64,000 nt of DNA from Rhynchopus sp. YZ270_cl-10 (GCA_964035575.1 OZ037853.1:590501-654500), one strand, 5' to 3'. Shown: positions 21,496-33,200, counted from the first letter of the stretch. The notes: generated from the letters alone by a model not told the origin. Made by a program: numbers and translations.

Positions 21496-23706
21496 ATGCC
21501 GCGTGTGTCTGAGCTGTGGGTGTTCCCCATCAAATCGTGCCAGGGGACACAGGTCAAATCTGTTGAGGTTACTCCTGCAGGGTTTGCCCTGGACCGTGTG
21601 TGGTGTGTGGTTGATGCAGGGGGCGCGCGTTACCCTGCTGGGGAGTATCTGAGCCAAAGGAAGCTGAGGTGTCTTGCCACAGTCGGGGTAGAGATCCGTG
21701 GTGACGACCTCCTCGTTACCGCACCGGGAATGCCAGCACTGTCGGTGCCGATTGATGAAAGGGCTGTGGCTGATAACGCTGAGGTTCCTGTCGTGTGTGG
21801 TGGGATCAGCACGACAGACCCAGAAGGCTCCAGCTGGGTGCTTGGGAGGGTCAACGCGAAGTCAGCTGGATCAGAGGCAGAGGCGTGGTTTACGGAGTAC
21901 CTAAACAAAGCGGATGTGGACAAACAGAGCCGCCCGCGTGCACGTTACATTCTAGCACGCATGCCTAAGAAGGAGAGACGCAAGGTCGCGGAGTACGCTG
22001 GACCGACAGCGACAACACGGTTTGAAGGAATCCCAGGTGCTGCCTGCAAAGGGTTTAAGGGTGTGCGTGAGAAGGACGGTGCTGCGTTCCACGACTTCGC
22101 ACCGTTTCTGATGACCTCGGCGTCGTCCTTAAGGCACCTCAACGAGCTCATGGGCACAAAGGGCTACCCAATGGTGCCCTTCCGTGGATCCATCGTCGTG
22201 GACGGCTGCAACCCCTGGGAAGAGGAGAGCTGGGCAGAGTTCCGTGCAGGAGGATTCGACTTCAATTACATCAAAGGATGCCCGAGGTGCTCGATCACTA
22301 CGCGCGACCAGGTGTGTGCCATTTGCTAGTTTCTACCTTTCGGGCATTTTCATGTTTTCAGGATCAGGGAGAGAAAATCTGGGTTGTGGGATTTACCTGG
22401 ACCCCTTTACCTTACACTCATTTTTGACCAAAACCAAGAACTTGGCCATTTCGGCAAATTGACCCCACCACAGCACGGACGGATTCCAGAAATGCCAATT
22501 GCGGCATGTTTTGGGGCTGAAAACCCACTTTTTTTCCAGGGAAAAAATTTGCTTCCGGATGTCGGAATTTTCCGGAAAATTTCCAGAATTAGGAAACACC
22601 CTGCCTAGAACCCTGGTATAATGTTATGTCTAAAAATTTTTTTTTGTCCAAAACACCACCTCCTCCTGAACAGAAAACGGGCGAGTACATCTTCACCAAA
22701 AACGGTTTTGAGGGCGTTAAAGGGTCAAGGCTGTTCCCCACTGTGCAGCTAAGAAAGGCCTTCCCAAGCAAGGCCACAGACGACACATGGTATGCAAAGA
22801 CGCACGCTGTGCTTGACTATCGACCACATCATATTTTCCCCTTTCATTTTTAGCTCTCCTGCAGATCAGACTTTTTTGGGAAAAAAAAATCCCTGAATTC
22901 TTCGACCTGGGTGTGATCCGGTATTATCATTACAACGTCATTGGTGTGGTTGGAAACAGCATAAAAAAAAAAGCAGTACTTAATAAGTACTACTGCAACT
23001 TCATTTGAAAATGCTGCACGGCATATTTCATCGTACAATTTTGTTTCTTCATTTATAGACTGTCGCGGGCTTTGTATTTCAAATCAGCTTTATATTTGAA
23101 AAATAAACGACTCCACTGTGTTATCATAAACCACAAACAAACAAACAAAAAGCAAGGATACTTCCTTGTAGCACACCCTCTACCTTCTTTTTCGTAAAAG
23201 AATGTACCGACCCTCCCCCGTGAAATTTTCCCCCCTGGGGGGAAAAGTGAGGGGGGGGACAATATCACGCACGGCAAAAAGGGGGGACAATTTCTCGTAC
23301 TGTAGGGGGGTGGCCGTTTTGGTGTGAAGAAGGGAGAGCAAAGGTTGTCCCCGCGACTCCCTTGAAATTGTCCCTGGCGGCAAAATACCGGTTTTTTGGG
23401 GGAATTTCACGGGGGAGGGTCGGTATATGAAATAAATCAGCTTTATATTCGCCAATGAGAGTATATAACAACATATTCTGTGTAACACACAACGATTCAC
23501 TATTCAACAGGGGAACGTGGCAGAGCCCTGTGATGGGGGTGTACGTCGGGCACAACGGGCAGGTCGGTGTTCTCTCTGTTGGCGACGAGATCGAGGTCAT
23601 GCAGCGTAGAGGTGAGGGCACGTCCAGGTGCCTGCAGTTCGCACTCCCAGCGGTGGTGGTGTCCTCGATGGTGGTTGCGTACTGTGCGTTGAGACGATTG
23701 GCGTGA
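21496..23706 (+). CDS. MOSC/mARC-like molybdenum-cofactor protein, copy 1 (3 exons)
   Basis: Member of the MOSC superfamily (mitochondrial amidoxime-reducing component type), whose relatives bind sulfurated molybdenum cofactor and reduce N-hydroxylated compounds. Exons 21496-22311, 22674-22789 and 23511-23706 join in frame to 375 aa. The N-terminal beta-barrel starts VSELWVFPIKSCQG, a strong mARC signature. The MOSC core has ASSLRHLNELMG, the FRGSIVVDGC strand, then C262-P-R-C265, matching the cysteine that ligates Mo in this family, and TRDQKTGEY across intron 1. GVLSVGDEIEV in exon 3 is the usual closing motif. The last 24 residues form a hydrophobic helix ending RRLA, a C-terminal membrane anchor; mARC proteins are normally anchored at the N-terminus. 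Redox partners are not in the window. Near-identical copy at 25124. Confidence 0.9.
22312..22673 (+). other. mARC-like copy 1 intron 1
   Basis: Donor GACCAG|GTGTGTG, acceptor CTGAACAG|AAAACG, phase 0, 362 bp. Only the first ~20 bp and last ~60 bp match copy 2's 214-bp intron. The centre carries an inverted copy of the GTGGGGTCAATTTGCCG repeat family, so it was replaced or invaded after duplication. Confidence 0.85.
22790..23510 (+). other. mARC-like copy 1 intron 2
   Basis: Donor CACATG|GTATGC, acceptor TTCAACAG|GGGAAC, phase 2. 721 bp against 522 bp in copy 2; the extra length is mainly one MITE at 23207-23423. Confidence 0.85.
23207..23423. mobile_element. 217-bp MITE, empty site preserved in paralog
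   Basis: Ends CCGACCCTCCCCCGTGAAAT and ATTTCACGGGGGAGGGTCGG, flanked by TA (23205-23206, 23424-23425). The duplicated intron at about 26695-26720 reads straight through (GTACATGAAATAG) with a single TA and no insert. Insertion therefore postdates the gene duplication, or the element left copy 2 cleanly. Non-autonomous; mariner-like by target. Confidence 0.88.
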
Positions 23707-25123
23707 GAGGCGAGGTTGTTCATGATGTGCCTCGACGCTTCAGTGTATTCTGCGAAGCAGGTCGAGAGTTGCATGTGTTTAACAGTCGGTAGTTTCCAAG
23801 AGCGGAACATTTCCCAGTGTTGTGTGTCTGTGTGATAGTAAACAGCCCGGAGCAAGCCAACACAATGAAAGCATCCCTGTGGTAGAGTGGCTAGAAACAG
23901 CACCTTTTTTGATATTAAAAAAACTGAGCAGCAAATGTGTGTTACCACTGACACTCAAAGTGTCAAGTGAGGGGAATGGTTGGTAGTCACTTAGAGAATT
24001 CTTCCGTAAGAATTCGCTAAGCGACCAGCAACCAACAAGAGGAATTAGGTCGTCATTTTCTGAGGGAAACTCGGTCATCTCCTGCGGTGCGGTGTTGTCT
24101 TTATGTATGTAGGGACCTGCATCATCGTCGTCACGGGGTCTGTCAAGATGGAACCGCTGAAAAGGATTTCAGAGTGGCATTTTCTCTTTGCTTCTTATCC
24201 ACCCTCATTTTTTTTAGTGGAGTTGTGATGGTCCTGTGTCTGTGAAAGGGCGTTGATACTTTTTCTCGAATCCGCTCTTTTTAATGATGTGCAAGATATG
24301 TATGAGCATATTCATCTTAACCTCTTATTTCGTAGTTTTTCCGTTATTTTTTTTTTCTCTTCAAAACAAACTCTCGTTTTTCCCCTCTCCTCGTATCATC
24401 CCCTTTTTTTTAGTTTATCGTCTCACTCTGGGCATAATGTGTTCACTTCTAGGAATCCATTATAACGAGAAGACCCGTTTTTTTTTTTTTTTTCGCGTCT
24501 CAAAAAAGAAGTAATAACGTTCTTAAGGTGACTTAAGTGATTAGCTTATGAAATCTTATGAAACAAAAAGGCTCTCTTCTTCTATTACTTGTTGTTTATT
24601 GTTGTTATTTTGTTGTTCATTTTTATTTAGACGAAAAGGAATACTCAAAAAAAAAAAATTCATTTCGCCAATTTCATCCAGTGTATCTTTTGTTGCTTTT
24701 TTTCTTTTACTCCCCCAGGGCGTTTTTCTGTTGTTTTCTCTGATACAATAACAGCTTCTCTCCCCATGTGAGGAAGGAACGAATTTTGTGAGAAAAAGCC
24801 GCCAATCGCGATGAGGGAAGAAAAGGAGAGAAAGGGAGAAATCAAGAAATTATTATTTCTTTTTCAAAAAAAAGCCCCCATCCCCCTTTTTATATACACA
24901 ATCCTGCATCCACCACGAGGAATCAAAACGTTCGCATGCTTGACGCACATCAGCAATCTTCAGTTTGCGTTATCTAATGACCCGGAACGTTCCAAAAACC
25001 CTACTCCACAGGACAATACACTTATTCCTTCTCCCCACCCCTTCCACTCTCTTGAAATAAAAAGTAATTTATTGCTTTTATCTATTCAAAAAACCTTTAT
25101 CAAAAACCCCTTCCCTTCTCAAC
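23707..25123. other. Conserved 3' flank then unique spacer
   Basis: 23707-23975 is nearly identical to 26988-27255 behind copy 2, so it belongs to the duplicated unit and probably includes the 3' UTR. From 23976 similarity ends (after GTGTCAAGTGAGGG). The rest is AT-rich spacer without a gene, up to the copy 2 leader at about 25003. Confidence 0.7.
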
Positions 25124-26987
25124 ATGCCGCGTGTGTCTGAGCTGTGGGTGTTCCCCATCAAATCGTGCCAGGGGACACAGGTCAAATCTGTTGAGGTTAC
25201 TCCTGCGGGGTTTGCCCTGGACCGTGTGTGGTGTGTTGTGGATGCAGGGGGCGCGCGTTACCCTGCTGGGGAGTATCTGAGCCAACGGAAGATGAGGTGT
25301 CTTGCCACAGTCGGGGTAGAGATCCGTGGTGACGACCTCCTCGTTACCGCACCGGGAATGCCAGCACTGTCGGTGCCGATTGATGAAAGGGCTGTGGCTG
25401 ATAACGCTGAGGTTCCTGTCGTGTGTGGTGGGATCAGCACGACAGACCCAGAAGGCTCCAGCTGGGTGCTTGGGAGGGTCAACGCGAAGTCAGCTGGATC
25501 AGAGGCAGAGGCGTGGTTTACGGAGTACCTAAACAAAGCGGATGTGGACAAACAGAGCCGCCCGCGTGCACGTTATATTCTAGCACGCATGCCTAAGAAG
25601 GAGAGACGCAAGGTCGCGGAGTACGCTGGACCGACAGCGACAACACGGTTTGAAGGAATCCCAGGTGCTGCCTGCAAAGAGTTTCAGGGTGTGCGTGAGA
25701 AGGACGGTGCTGCGTTCCACGACTTCGCACCGTTTCTGATGACCTCGGCGTCGTCCTTAAGGCACCTCAACGAACTCATGGGCACAAAGGGCTACCCAAT
25801 GGTGCCCTTCCGTGGATCCATCGTCGTGGACGGCTGCAACCCCTGGGAAGAGGAGAGCTGGGCAGAGTTCCGTGCAGGAGGATTCGACTTCAATTACATC
25901 AAAGAATGCCCAAGGTGCTCGATCCCTACGCGCGACCAGGTGTGTGCCATTTGCTAGTTTTTTGGATGGACGCGATCAACAAACAACAAGAATAAATAAA
26001 GAAGGGGGGTCATTTTGGGGGGTGAGAGGGGGTATAAAAGGTTTTATTTTAGTCATTTTTCATAACAGAATAGTAAGGACAGATCGGTTGGTATAATGTC
26101 ATGTTTAGTCTTTTTTTTTGTTGTTGTCCAAAACACCACCTCCTCCTGAACAGAAAACGGGCGAGTACATCTTCACCAAAAACGGTTTTGAGGGCGTTAA
26201 AGGGTCAAGGCTGTTCCCCACTGTGCAGCTAGGAAAGGCGTTCCCAAGCAAGGCCACAGACGACACATGGTATGCAAAGACGCACGCTGTGCTTGACTAT
26301 CGACCACACCAATTTTTTTCCCTTTCATTTTTAGCTCTCCTGCAGATCAGACTTTTTTGGGGAAAAAAAATCCCTGAATTCTTCGACCTGGGTGTGATCC
26401 GGTATTATCATTACAACGTCATTGGTGTGGTTGGAAACAGCACCAAAAAAAAAAAAAAAACAGTACTTTTTATAAGTGCTTAAGCGTTGCAACTTTATTT
26501 GAAAATGCTGCACAGCATATTTCATCGTGCGATTTTGTTCTTCATTTATAGACTGTCGCGGGCTTTGTATTTCAAATCAGCTTTATATGTGAAAAATAAA
26601 CGACTCCACTGTGTTATCATAAACCACAAACAAACAAACAAACAAAAAGCAAAGGTACTTCCTTGTAGCACACCCTCTATACCTTCTTTTTCGTAAAAGA
26701 ACGTACATGAAATAGTAAATCAACTTTATATTCGCCAATGAGAGTATAACAACATATTCTGTGTAACACACAACGATTCACTATTCAACAGGGGAACGTG
26801 GAAGGGCCCTGTGATGGGGGTGTACGTCGGGCACAACGGGCAGGTCGGTGTTCTCTCTGTTGGCGACGAGATCGAGGTGATACAGCGTAGAGGTGAGGGC
26901 ACGTCGAGGTGCCTGCAGTTCGCACTCCCAGCGGTGGTGGTGTCCTCGATGGTGGTTGCGTACTGTGCGTTGAGACGATTGGCGTGA
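25124..26987 (+). CDS. MOSC/mARC-like molybdenum-cofactor protein, copy 2 (3 exons)
   Basis: Paralog of the 21496 gene: exons 25124-25939, 26154-26269 and 26792-26987, the same phases and again 375 aa. Exon differences are few: KLRCL to KMRCL, KGFKG to KEFQG, IKGCPRCSIT to IKECPRCSIP, QSPV to KGPV, EVMQ to EVIQ. The MOSC cysteine pair and the C-terminal anchor are kept, so both copies look functional. Introns have diverged far more than exons (214 and 522 bp against 362 and 721 bp), with element insertions in copy 1. High exon identity with reshaped introns suggests recent duplication, selection or gene conversion. Copy 2 lies just upstream of the first Ubl-LRR gene on the same strand. Confidence 0.9.
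25940..26153 (+). other. mARC-like copy 2 intron 1
   Basis: Same donor and acceptor as copy 1 (GTGTGTG...GAACAG), phase 0. Its centre is unrelated to copy 1's and lacks the dispersed repeat. Confidence 0.85.
26270..26791 (+). other. mARC-like copy 2 intron 2
   Basis: Collinear with copy 1 intron 2 apart from the missing 217-bp MITE and small indels in A-runs; it preserves the empty TA target. GT-AG, phase 2. Confidence 0.85.
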
Positions 26988-27675
26988 GAGGCGAGGTTGT
27001 TCATGATGTGCCTCGACGCTTCAGTGTATTCTGCGAAGCAGGTCGAGAGTTGCATGTGTTTAACAGTCGGTAGTTTCCAAGAGCGGAACATTTCCCAGTG
27101 TTGTGTGTCTGTGTGATAGTAAACAGCCCGGAGCAAGCCAACGCAATGAAAGCATCCCTGTGGTAGAGTGGCTAGAAACAGCACCTTTTTTGATATTAAA
27201 AAAAACTGAGCAGCAAATGTGTGTTGCCACCGACACTCAAAGTGTCAAGTGAGGGTCATGCGCCATCGCACCGCTGCTGCATTGCGTGCGCACGACTGTG
27301 GGATGCAAGTTTTCTTTTCCTTCTCATTGTTGTTGCAGATGCATCGTATGTGTGTGGGGCTTTTTCAGTGTGTGTCTATGTGTGTGGGTGTTGACCAGAA
27401 GTCTGCCCTTGTGTACCTCTGCAGGCAAGGGTTTCATGGGTGCAGCGCATCGATGCGGGATGGTGTCTGTTTGTGTTGCATGTGTTGTGTGTTTGTTTCG
27501 TTGTGACTTCTTTTTGTCCACGTGCCATTCAGCAAGGTGTGGAGGGTTTTACTGTTTTACGGTGATCACCACAAGTGTGCAGAGGGTTCTTTGTGGGATG
27601 CTTTTTTCGCGGTTTTTGTGTGTATTTGTGTTTTGTCTTGCTGTGTGCACCCCATATGAATATGTTGTAAAAAAA
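26988..27675. other. Duplicated 3' flank and spacer
   Basis: 26988-27255 repeats the flank of copy 1. 27256-27675 is G/T-rich spacer with several open frames but no recognisable protein. Confidence 0.6.
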
Positions 27676-27776
27676 GAGAGCAGATGTGATGTCTTTTTTC
27701 TTTCCCCCACACATCTTCTCCACCTCATCACACCAATGCAACAGGGAAAAGGCTTTGGTTACACGAAAAAGTAAAT
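27676..27776 (+). promoter_or_regulatory. Conserved leader of Ubl-LRR A
   Basis: GAGAGCAGATGTGATGT, a pyrimidine-rich CACACATCTTCTCCACCTCA tract, then CAATGCAACAG|GGAAAAGG before the ATG. Versions of this block precede all five array genes. The AG at about 27744 is the likely (trans-)splice acceptor. Confidence 0.55.
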
Positions 27777-28508
27777 ATGGATTTGACAATCAAGGGGTGG
27801 AACGGAGTGAAGGATACGGTGGAGCTGGGTGAGGATGACACACCTGCGGTGATGCGTCGGAAGGTGACGTCTGCAGTGGGGTTGCCTGAAGACGGCTTTG
27901 CGATGAGTTTCGGTGGGGTGGCGATGGACGAAGGATACGACATGACGCAGCTGAGTGCTGGAGACACGATAGTCCTGTCGACGACGACGAAGCAAGAGGC
28001 CAGAGCAGCACTTCATGCGTTGGGTGAGACTGACATCACGGCTGAGAGGCTGAAGACTGTGAGAGATCCTGAGGTTGCGAGTTTGCTTCTGCAGGCGGAG
28101 GTTGCGACGGTGATTCCTCGTGGCTTCTTTCAGGAGACATCGTTGACGAGTCTTGATCTGAGTGCTGAGTCTGTTGTGACTCAAGTTGGGCACTGCTTTC
28201 TTAATGACTGCACTTCATTGACAAACATCGACCTGTCTGGGTTGATCCATGTTATGCAAATTGGCGCCTGCTTCCTTCTTGGATGCAGTTCTTTGCGCAC
28301 ACTGGACTTGTCACCACTGCGTAGTGTGACAAAGATTAACTCCTTCTGCTTTCTTAGTAAATGCACTTCGTTGGAGAGCATCTACCTCACCGGCTGCAGT
28401 GATGTTGTGTCGAGGAAAGCGAGGGACAAACGGGGGGAGTTAGTGGTTGAATCCCGTCCGAAACGCAGCAGAGACGAACCACTTGAGGAATCCCGCAAAA
28501 GCGACTGA
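27777..28508 (+). CDS. Ubl-LRR array protein A
   Basis: Intronless, 243 aa, no signal peptide or membrane helix, so probably intracellular. Residues 1-70 form a ubiquitin-like beta-grasp (VELGEDDTPAVMRRKV, then GLPEDGFAMSFGGVAMDEG), read from the pattern of ubiquitin itself. A conserved helical link follows (LHALGETDITAERL, SLLLQAEVATVIP). Three BspA-type leucine-rich repeats of 23-24 aa come next, with LDLSxxxxVTxIxxxFLxxCTSL consensus, then the cap IYLTGCSDVVS. The end is basic and charged (ESRPKRSRDEPLEESR), possibly a nuclear signal. The first gene of the family and the only one upstream of the WD40/coiled-coil gene. Role unknown; LRR and Ubl parts suggest protein recognition or adaptor work. 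In the same frame after the stop, 64 further codons stay open (see the downstream block). Confidence 0.85.
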   Translation: MDLTIKGWNGVKDTVELGEDDTPAVMRRKVTSAVGLPEDGFAMSFGGVAMDEGYDMTQLSAGDTIVLSTTTKQEARAALHALGETDITAERLKTVRDPEVASLLLQAEVATVIPRGFFQETSLTSLDLSAESVVTQVGHCFLNDCTSLTNIDLSGLIHVMQIGACFLLGCSSLRTLDLSPLRSVTKINSFCFLSKCTSLESIYLTGCSDVVSRKARDKRGELVVESRPKRSRDEPLEESRKSD

Positions 28509-28705
28509 GACACGCAGAGTGACGCCGCCAGCTGCGCACTGCGACCTCGAAGCTGCACGACGCACACCCTCACAGGCCACTTCTCCCGCAAAGCACTGCA
28601 GGCAACAGAGCTGGAAACGCTGCTGCAGCGGCTGCGGGCGGGCAGGGGTGTCTTATGCGACGGCGACAGGCGGCTGGCCAGGGTGTGCACAAAGGGCGGA
28701 ACGGT
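28509..28705 (+). repeat. Conserved block downstream of Ubl-LRR genes (copy A)
   Basis: About 200 bp (GACACGCAGAGTGACGCCGC to GGCGGAACGGTGTT), repeated after all five array genes at nearly the same similarity as the genes: 43752-43892 (with an internal deletion), 46330-46512, 50820-51016, 54303-54502. In copy A it continues the gene's own frame past the TGA for 64 codons with a helix-like stretch (LQATELETLLQRLRAG). Either a long 3' UTR carried by duplication or the remains of a longer C-terminus. Confidence 0.65.
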
Positions 28706-30294
28706 GTTGTGAAGCAGTGCTTTGGCGGGTCTCGCGGTGCTGCACTGTGACTATGAAGCACTGTGGACAGTACAAGCTGAAGAGCAGCGCCGTTCTGATG
28801 ATGGGTTTACTTTTTGGGTATCGTGTGGTGGGCATTGGGAACGACGCTGACATGAGAACATCAAGGGAACAATGGTTTCTATTTTATATTTTTTCTCGCA
28901 CTCCCCGACACATGTCCTCCTCGCGGGTACGTGCTCTGTTGTGCACTCAGTGTGGTGTGTTGTAGTTTCGTTTGGTTTGTACATGTTTTTTTATGATGCC
29001 ATGCAATGCTAAAAGGAAATTGAACACCGTACCCTACTTCCATCCTTTTCCCCTTTTTTCTAATCCGGGGCGGGTTGGAGTAGACCCACATTTCACCGAC
29101 AGGTCGAGGTGTGTGCGTTTCACCACTTTTGTTCTTTGGGGTTCGTCTACCTTGGGTCGTTGAGCACCCTGTACACTGTCTGAGAGGCAGTGAGGTAGAT
29201 GGAGTGTTGTGTCTTAGCTCTTTGGTTATGCGTACGTAGGCCGGGAGTGCCTCAGGTTTTTTGTTAGTCGATCCGTGAGCGATTGAAACAGGGACAAGAA
29301 CGGGTGCACCGAAAAATTGGTGGAGTCTGCTAGTGTGTGAGTGGGGCTGACGATTGCCGAAACATCGGCGGACATGTACACTGGTGTGAGTCGCGTGTCT
29401 TTGTGTGTGTCACTGACAGTGCCGAAATGTCGGCAGGGACCGAACGCTCGGTCGTGCACGCCTAAGGGGAAAGGCTGCGCTGGTGGGGGAGTCGACCGTA
29501 ACGGTTGAAAGAAAGAGGGGGTATGAAATCATCAGCAAAGCTGAGGTGGCCAAGATAGGGATCTTGTTTTTTTGGGTGTGTGCGTTTCACCACAACCTCT
29601 CCCTTTTGTCTTTATTGTTTTTATTGCTTTATTGTTTTCGGGGGGTGGGGGAAAAACATAAAAAGGAAAAGTAGGGTGCGGTTTCAATTTTACGTTAGCA
29701 GAAGAAGGGTCAACGCGAATACTTTTTTGCAGGTGGACAAGTTGTCACCGAGGCACTCAGCTATGGTGTAGATGAGGCAGTAGGGCAGACCAACTACCAA
29801 ATGTAGGGTCTGTGCTACACGGAAAGGCTGGTACTTGAGTTTCTGTTGTTTCTCCTTCCCTGCCGGTACTCCCTTGCTTGTGAGGTACCTCCAGTATGTG
29901 AACACCTTACGTTCCCAGGGTTAGCCATCCCAGCACTTTTTACCCTCAGGCCAAGACACTCACAGGGTTTCTGGAGGACGTGCCACGAAAGGACACCCGG
30001 ATGCAGTTTTAGGCCCAGCCCACGACCCCCCCCTTTTTTTGCCTTTCTTTTTTACTTTTTTAGACAGGCACCGAACTCCACCGACTTTCCACACTCCTTT
30101 GAATCCAGCTAGTTTTAAGTTCCTCCATTCCCCACCACCACCCCCACCCCAAACTGCCTCATCACCCCCCCTCCTCCAACCCACAGACCACGCACCGTAC
30201 CCCTCCACCACTCCCAAACGATGCTGTGAGCCCTCTCTTCGTACACACACTCTCTCTCTCACCCCTCCCTCCCTCCCTCCCACATTTTCACAAA
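28706..30294. other. Spacer before WD40/coiled-coil gene
   Basis: No gene recognised. Contains CCGAAACATCGG / CCGAAATGTCGG motifs near 29357 and 29432, a dispersed repeat (29905-30030) and a pyrimidine-rich leader (30165-30290, CTCTCTC and CCTCCCTCC runs) ending CACATTTTCACAAAATGG. Confidence 0.55.
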
Positions 30295-33200
30295 ATGGCG
30301 CTCCTTTCGCGCAAAAAGGTGGTGCGGCTGGCGGGGAGGGGGGTAGGGGCAAACGCGGCAGTGTGGTGTGTCGGTGAAGGTGTGCACAGTGTCGGTGCCG
30401 GGGGGGTGCGCGAGCATGCTGCAGATCTTGCAGGGGACACGGCGACTGCGGTGTGCTGTGACACCTCGCTGGCACACACCTGGGTTGGGTGGAAGTCAGG
30501 AGCGGTCCAGACGTATGATACGACAGGGTGCCGCACCACTCCGGCACATCAACCCCACCTTAACGAGGTGACCGGGATTGTTCTTTGCGGTGGGCACATC
30601 ATTAGCACATCTGCCGACGGACTTGCAACACTGTGGGACGCAGCCACACGCATCGCGCTCCAAGCCCTACCACGAACCATTGGCGGCATCACCCACGCCG
30701 CTTCCTGGCAGCACGGCCTCCTCACCGCAGGTGGGGAAGGCGGCTCCGAGATCACCGTATGGGAGGCACCCCTTGAGCAGCCCACGTCACGCTGTTCTGT
30801 GTCCGGTCGCGTAACCTGTCTGCTAGCTGGGTTGGGCGGGGGCGAGGTAACCGTGTGGTGCGGCACCTCGCTTGGGGAGGTGGCCGTATGGGCAGTACGC
30901 ACCCCGACGGTGCTCCTCCGGTCCAAATCTGCGTCACCTATGACTGCTCTGCTGCAAAACGGCTGTACAATCTGCGCCGTAGACACCACAGGCAAGGTGG
31001 CCATCTACAGCGCTGCCACCTTGCAGCGACTCAAGCTCGTTGACACAAACACGGCCCCCTGCGATGCGGTTCTGGTGGGCGGGAGCATGTGGCTTGCCTT
31101 GGCTCGTGGTGTCACCTCGATGCGTCTTGCTGCAGTTCGCAAGCTTGGTGACGGCGAAGGCGGCACGCCATCCCCCACCACGGCTGATGTGGACACACCA
31201 TCGTTGGAAAGTCTTTCTCCGGTGTCTTCCTCTGTTGAGCCGCGTGGTGTGGTGGAGTGGTCCAACGAAGAAAGCGAAGCAAATGAAACAAATGAAGCAA
31301 ACGAAGTAAAGGAAGTAAACCAATCATCCGACCTCTGGGGTCAAGTAGAGTCCCTCCAACACGACCTCGCGCATGAAAGGGAAGGGCACGCCAAGATGGG
31401 CGCACTGCTCGACGAACGCCACGCAACCATCCTCTCCCTGCAGCAGGCCCACCGCGAGCAGCAGTCCGAAGCATGCCGGACGGAGATGCTCCTGAAGGAG
31501 ACCCTCCGCACGGAGGCCGCTCTGGGCAGCACACTCCACGAGACGCAGCAGGCTTACGACCGCGAAATGCAACGCTCCACACAACTCGAAGCTGAGCTGC
31601 GCAGGATGGAAGCAGAGCGATCCGACGTCCTACGGGAAGTGGAACACCTTCGCAAGGACGCTACCGACGACAGGAGGGAGCGAGACCTGGAACGCCGTTT
31701 GGCGGCTGCAGTGCAGATGCACGAGGCAGACGCCAAGGCAATGTGCGCACTGCGCCATCAAGGGGAGGATATGGGATGCCGCTTGCGAGGTGCCGAGACA
31801 GAGGTGGGGGAGGTACGCGCCGCTCTGCGGCGTAAGGGCGAGGACGTTGAGCTTCTCCAACGGCTCTGTGATACTCAGGCAGCAAAGTTGACACTCCTTG
31901 AGGAGCAAGCCCAGGATTTTCATGCACACGGCCAGGAAACCCAATTAGCGTCTTTGCGTGCCGACCTCGACGCAGCACGGCAACGCGAGCACGACACCGC
32001 AGCGCGTCTCGCGCACTCCACACACACATCGACCACCACCTCCACCCAGAGAGATTCTTTGGATGCAGAGGTACAGCACCTTCGACAGCAGCTGCAACAT
32101 GCTTTGGAGGCTGAACCGCGCGATGCGTCGCGTCATGCGATGGAGTTGCAGCAGAGCAGAGAGCAGGTACGTGATGCCGAGGCTTATGCGCAGACAATGA
32201 CGGCAGAGGTGGAGGGTCTGCAGCAGCGTGTTGCTGCAGGAGAGGCCGCTGTGCAGGCAAAGGAGGCAGAGCTGCGTGGCCTGCAGACTCGCCTTGAGGC
32301 GAGCGTCGCGATTGTGGCAGAAGCACAGCGGCTTGCGGAGATGCAGGGCGCCCGCCTCGCAGAAGCTGAACAGCGTTCTGCCAGCGACACCGCCGCACGC
32401 AAGCACGCAGAGCAACGCCTTTCCGAAACCGACCTCCGCTGTGCAGACCTAGACGAAGCACATCACACCAACGGGGCACAGCTCTCCGCCACCCAGGATG
32501 AGCTTTCCACCGCGCAATCCGAGGTCGAAGCCCTCCGGGAACGTCTCCGTACACATGAACACAACGCAGCAAGGATCGCTCGCGATGCTTCTACGCAGGC
32601 TGAACACCGTGCAGGCAACCTCCTCCTTCAGATCAGCACCCTGCAAAACGAGCTTGATGAAGCAAAAGGTGTAGAAGACACCCTGCGGGCAGCGCTGCTT
32701 GAAGGCGGCACCATGGTTGAGGCTGCAGCAAAACGTTCTGACAGCGCAGAGCAGGAATGCTCACGTCTCCGCGAGACCACTACCCTCCTGGAGGCAGACC
32801 TGATGGCAGTGCGATCCGAGCTTTCCGCAGTGCAGGCTGAGGCAGCCGAAGCAGTCTCCATGAAGGAACAGCTCCACCGCATCACAGCAGAGAACACCAC
32901 GCTCCGCAACGAGCTTGCGGCATCGTCTGCGTCGTTCTCCGCCACCGCACGCACGAAGGACGCAGAGCTGTCCCGCCTGCGGAGCGCAGTGGACACAGCG
33001 ATTCGACAGAGTGAAAGCCAAGCTGCATCCGTGAAGAAGGCCATTGAAGTGCAGCAGGAGAACGCCACGTTGCGGGCCAGGCTGGCAAAGAGCGAAGGGG
33101 GAGAAGGGGAAGGGGAAGGGGGGGAAGAGGTGGAGCAGCGGGGCCGTCGGGTGCGCGGTAAAGAGAAGCAGGCGATCCGTGCGCTGCACAATGAGGCAGT

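Noticed and set aside
23265-23954. 229-codon - strand frame behind mARC-like copy 1 (and 26726-27184 behind copy 2)
   Set aside because: It spans exon 3 antisense plus a MITE and the 3' flank; copy 2 has only a fragment of it. No recognisable domain.
28382-28690. - strand frame overlapping the ends of Ubl-LRR genes, repeated in all copies
   Set aside because: Antisense of the conserved tail and downstream block; breaks at different places in each copy.
31661-32572. 303-codon - strand frame opposite the WD40/coiled-coil gene, and similar frames at 16979-17926 and 32628-33362
   Set aside because: Antisense shadows of GC-rich coding exons; composition (Arg/Pro/Ser/Cys-rich) follows the opposite strand's codon pattern.
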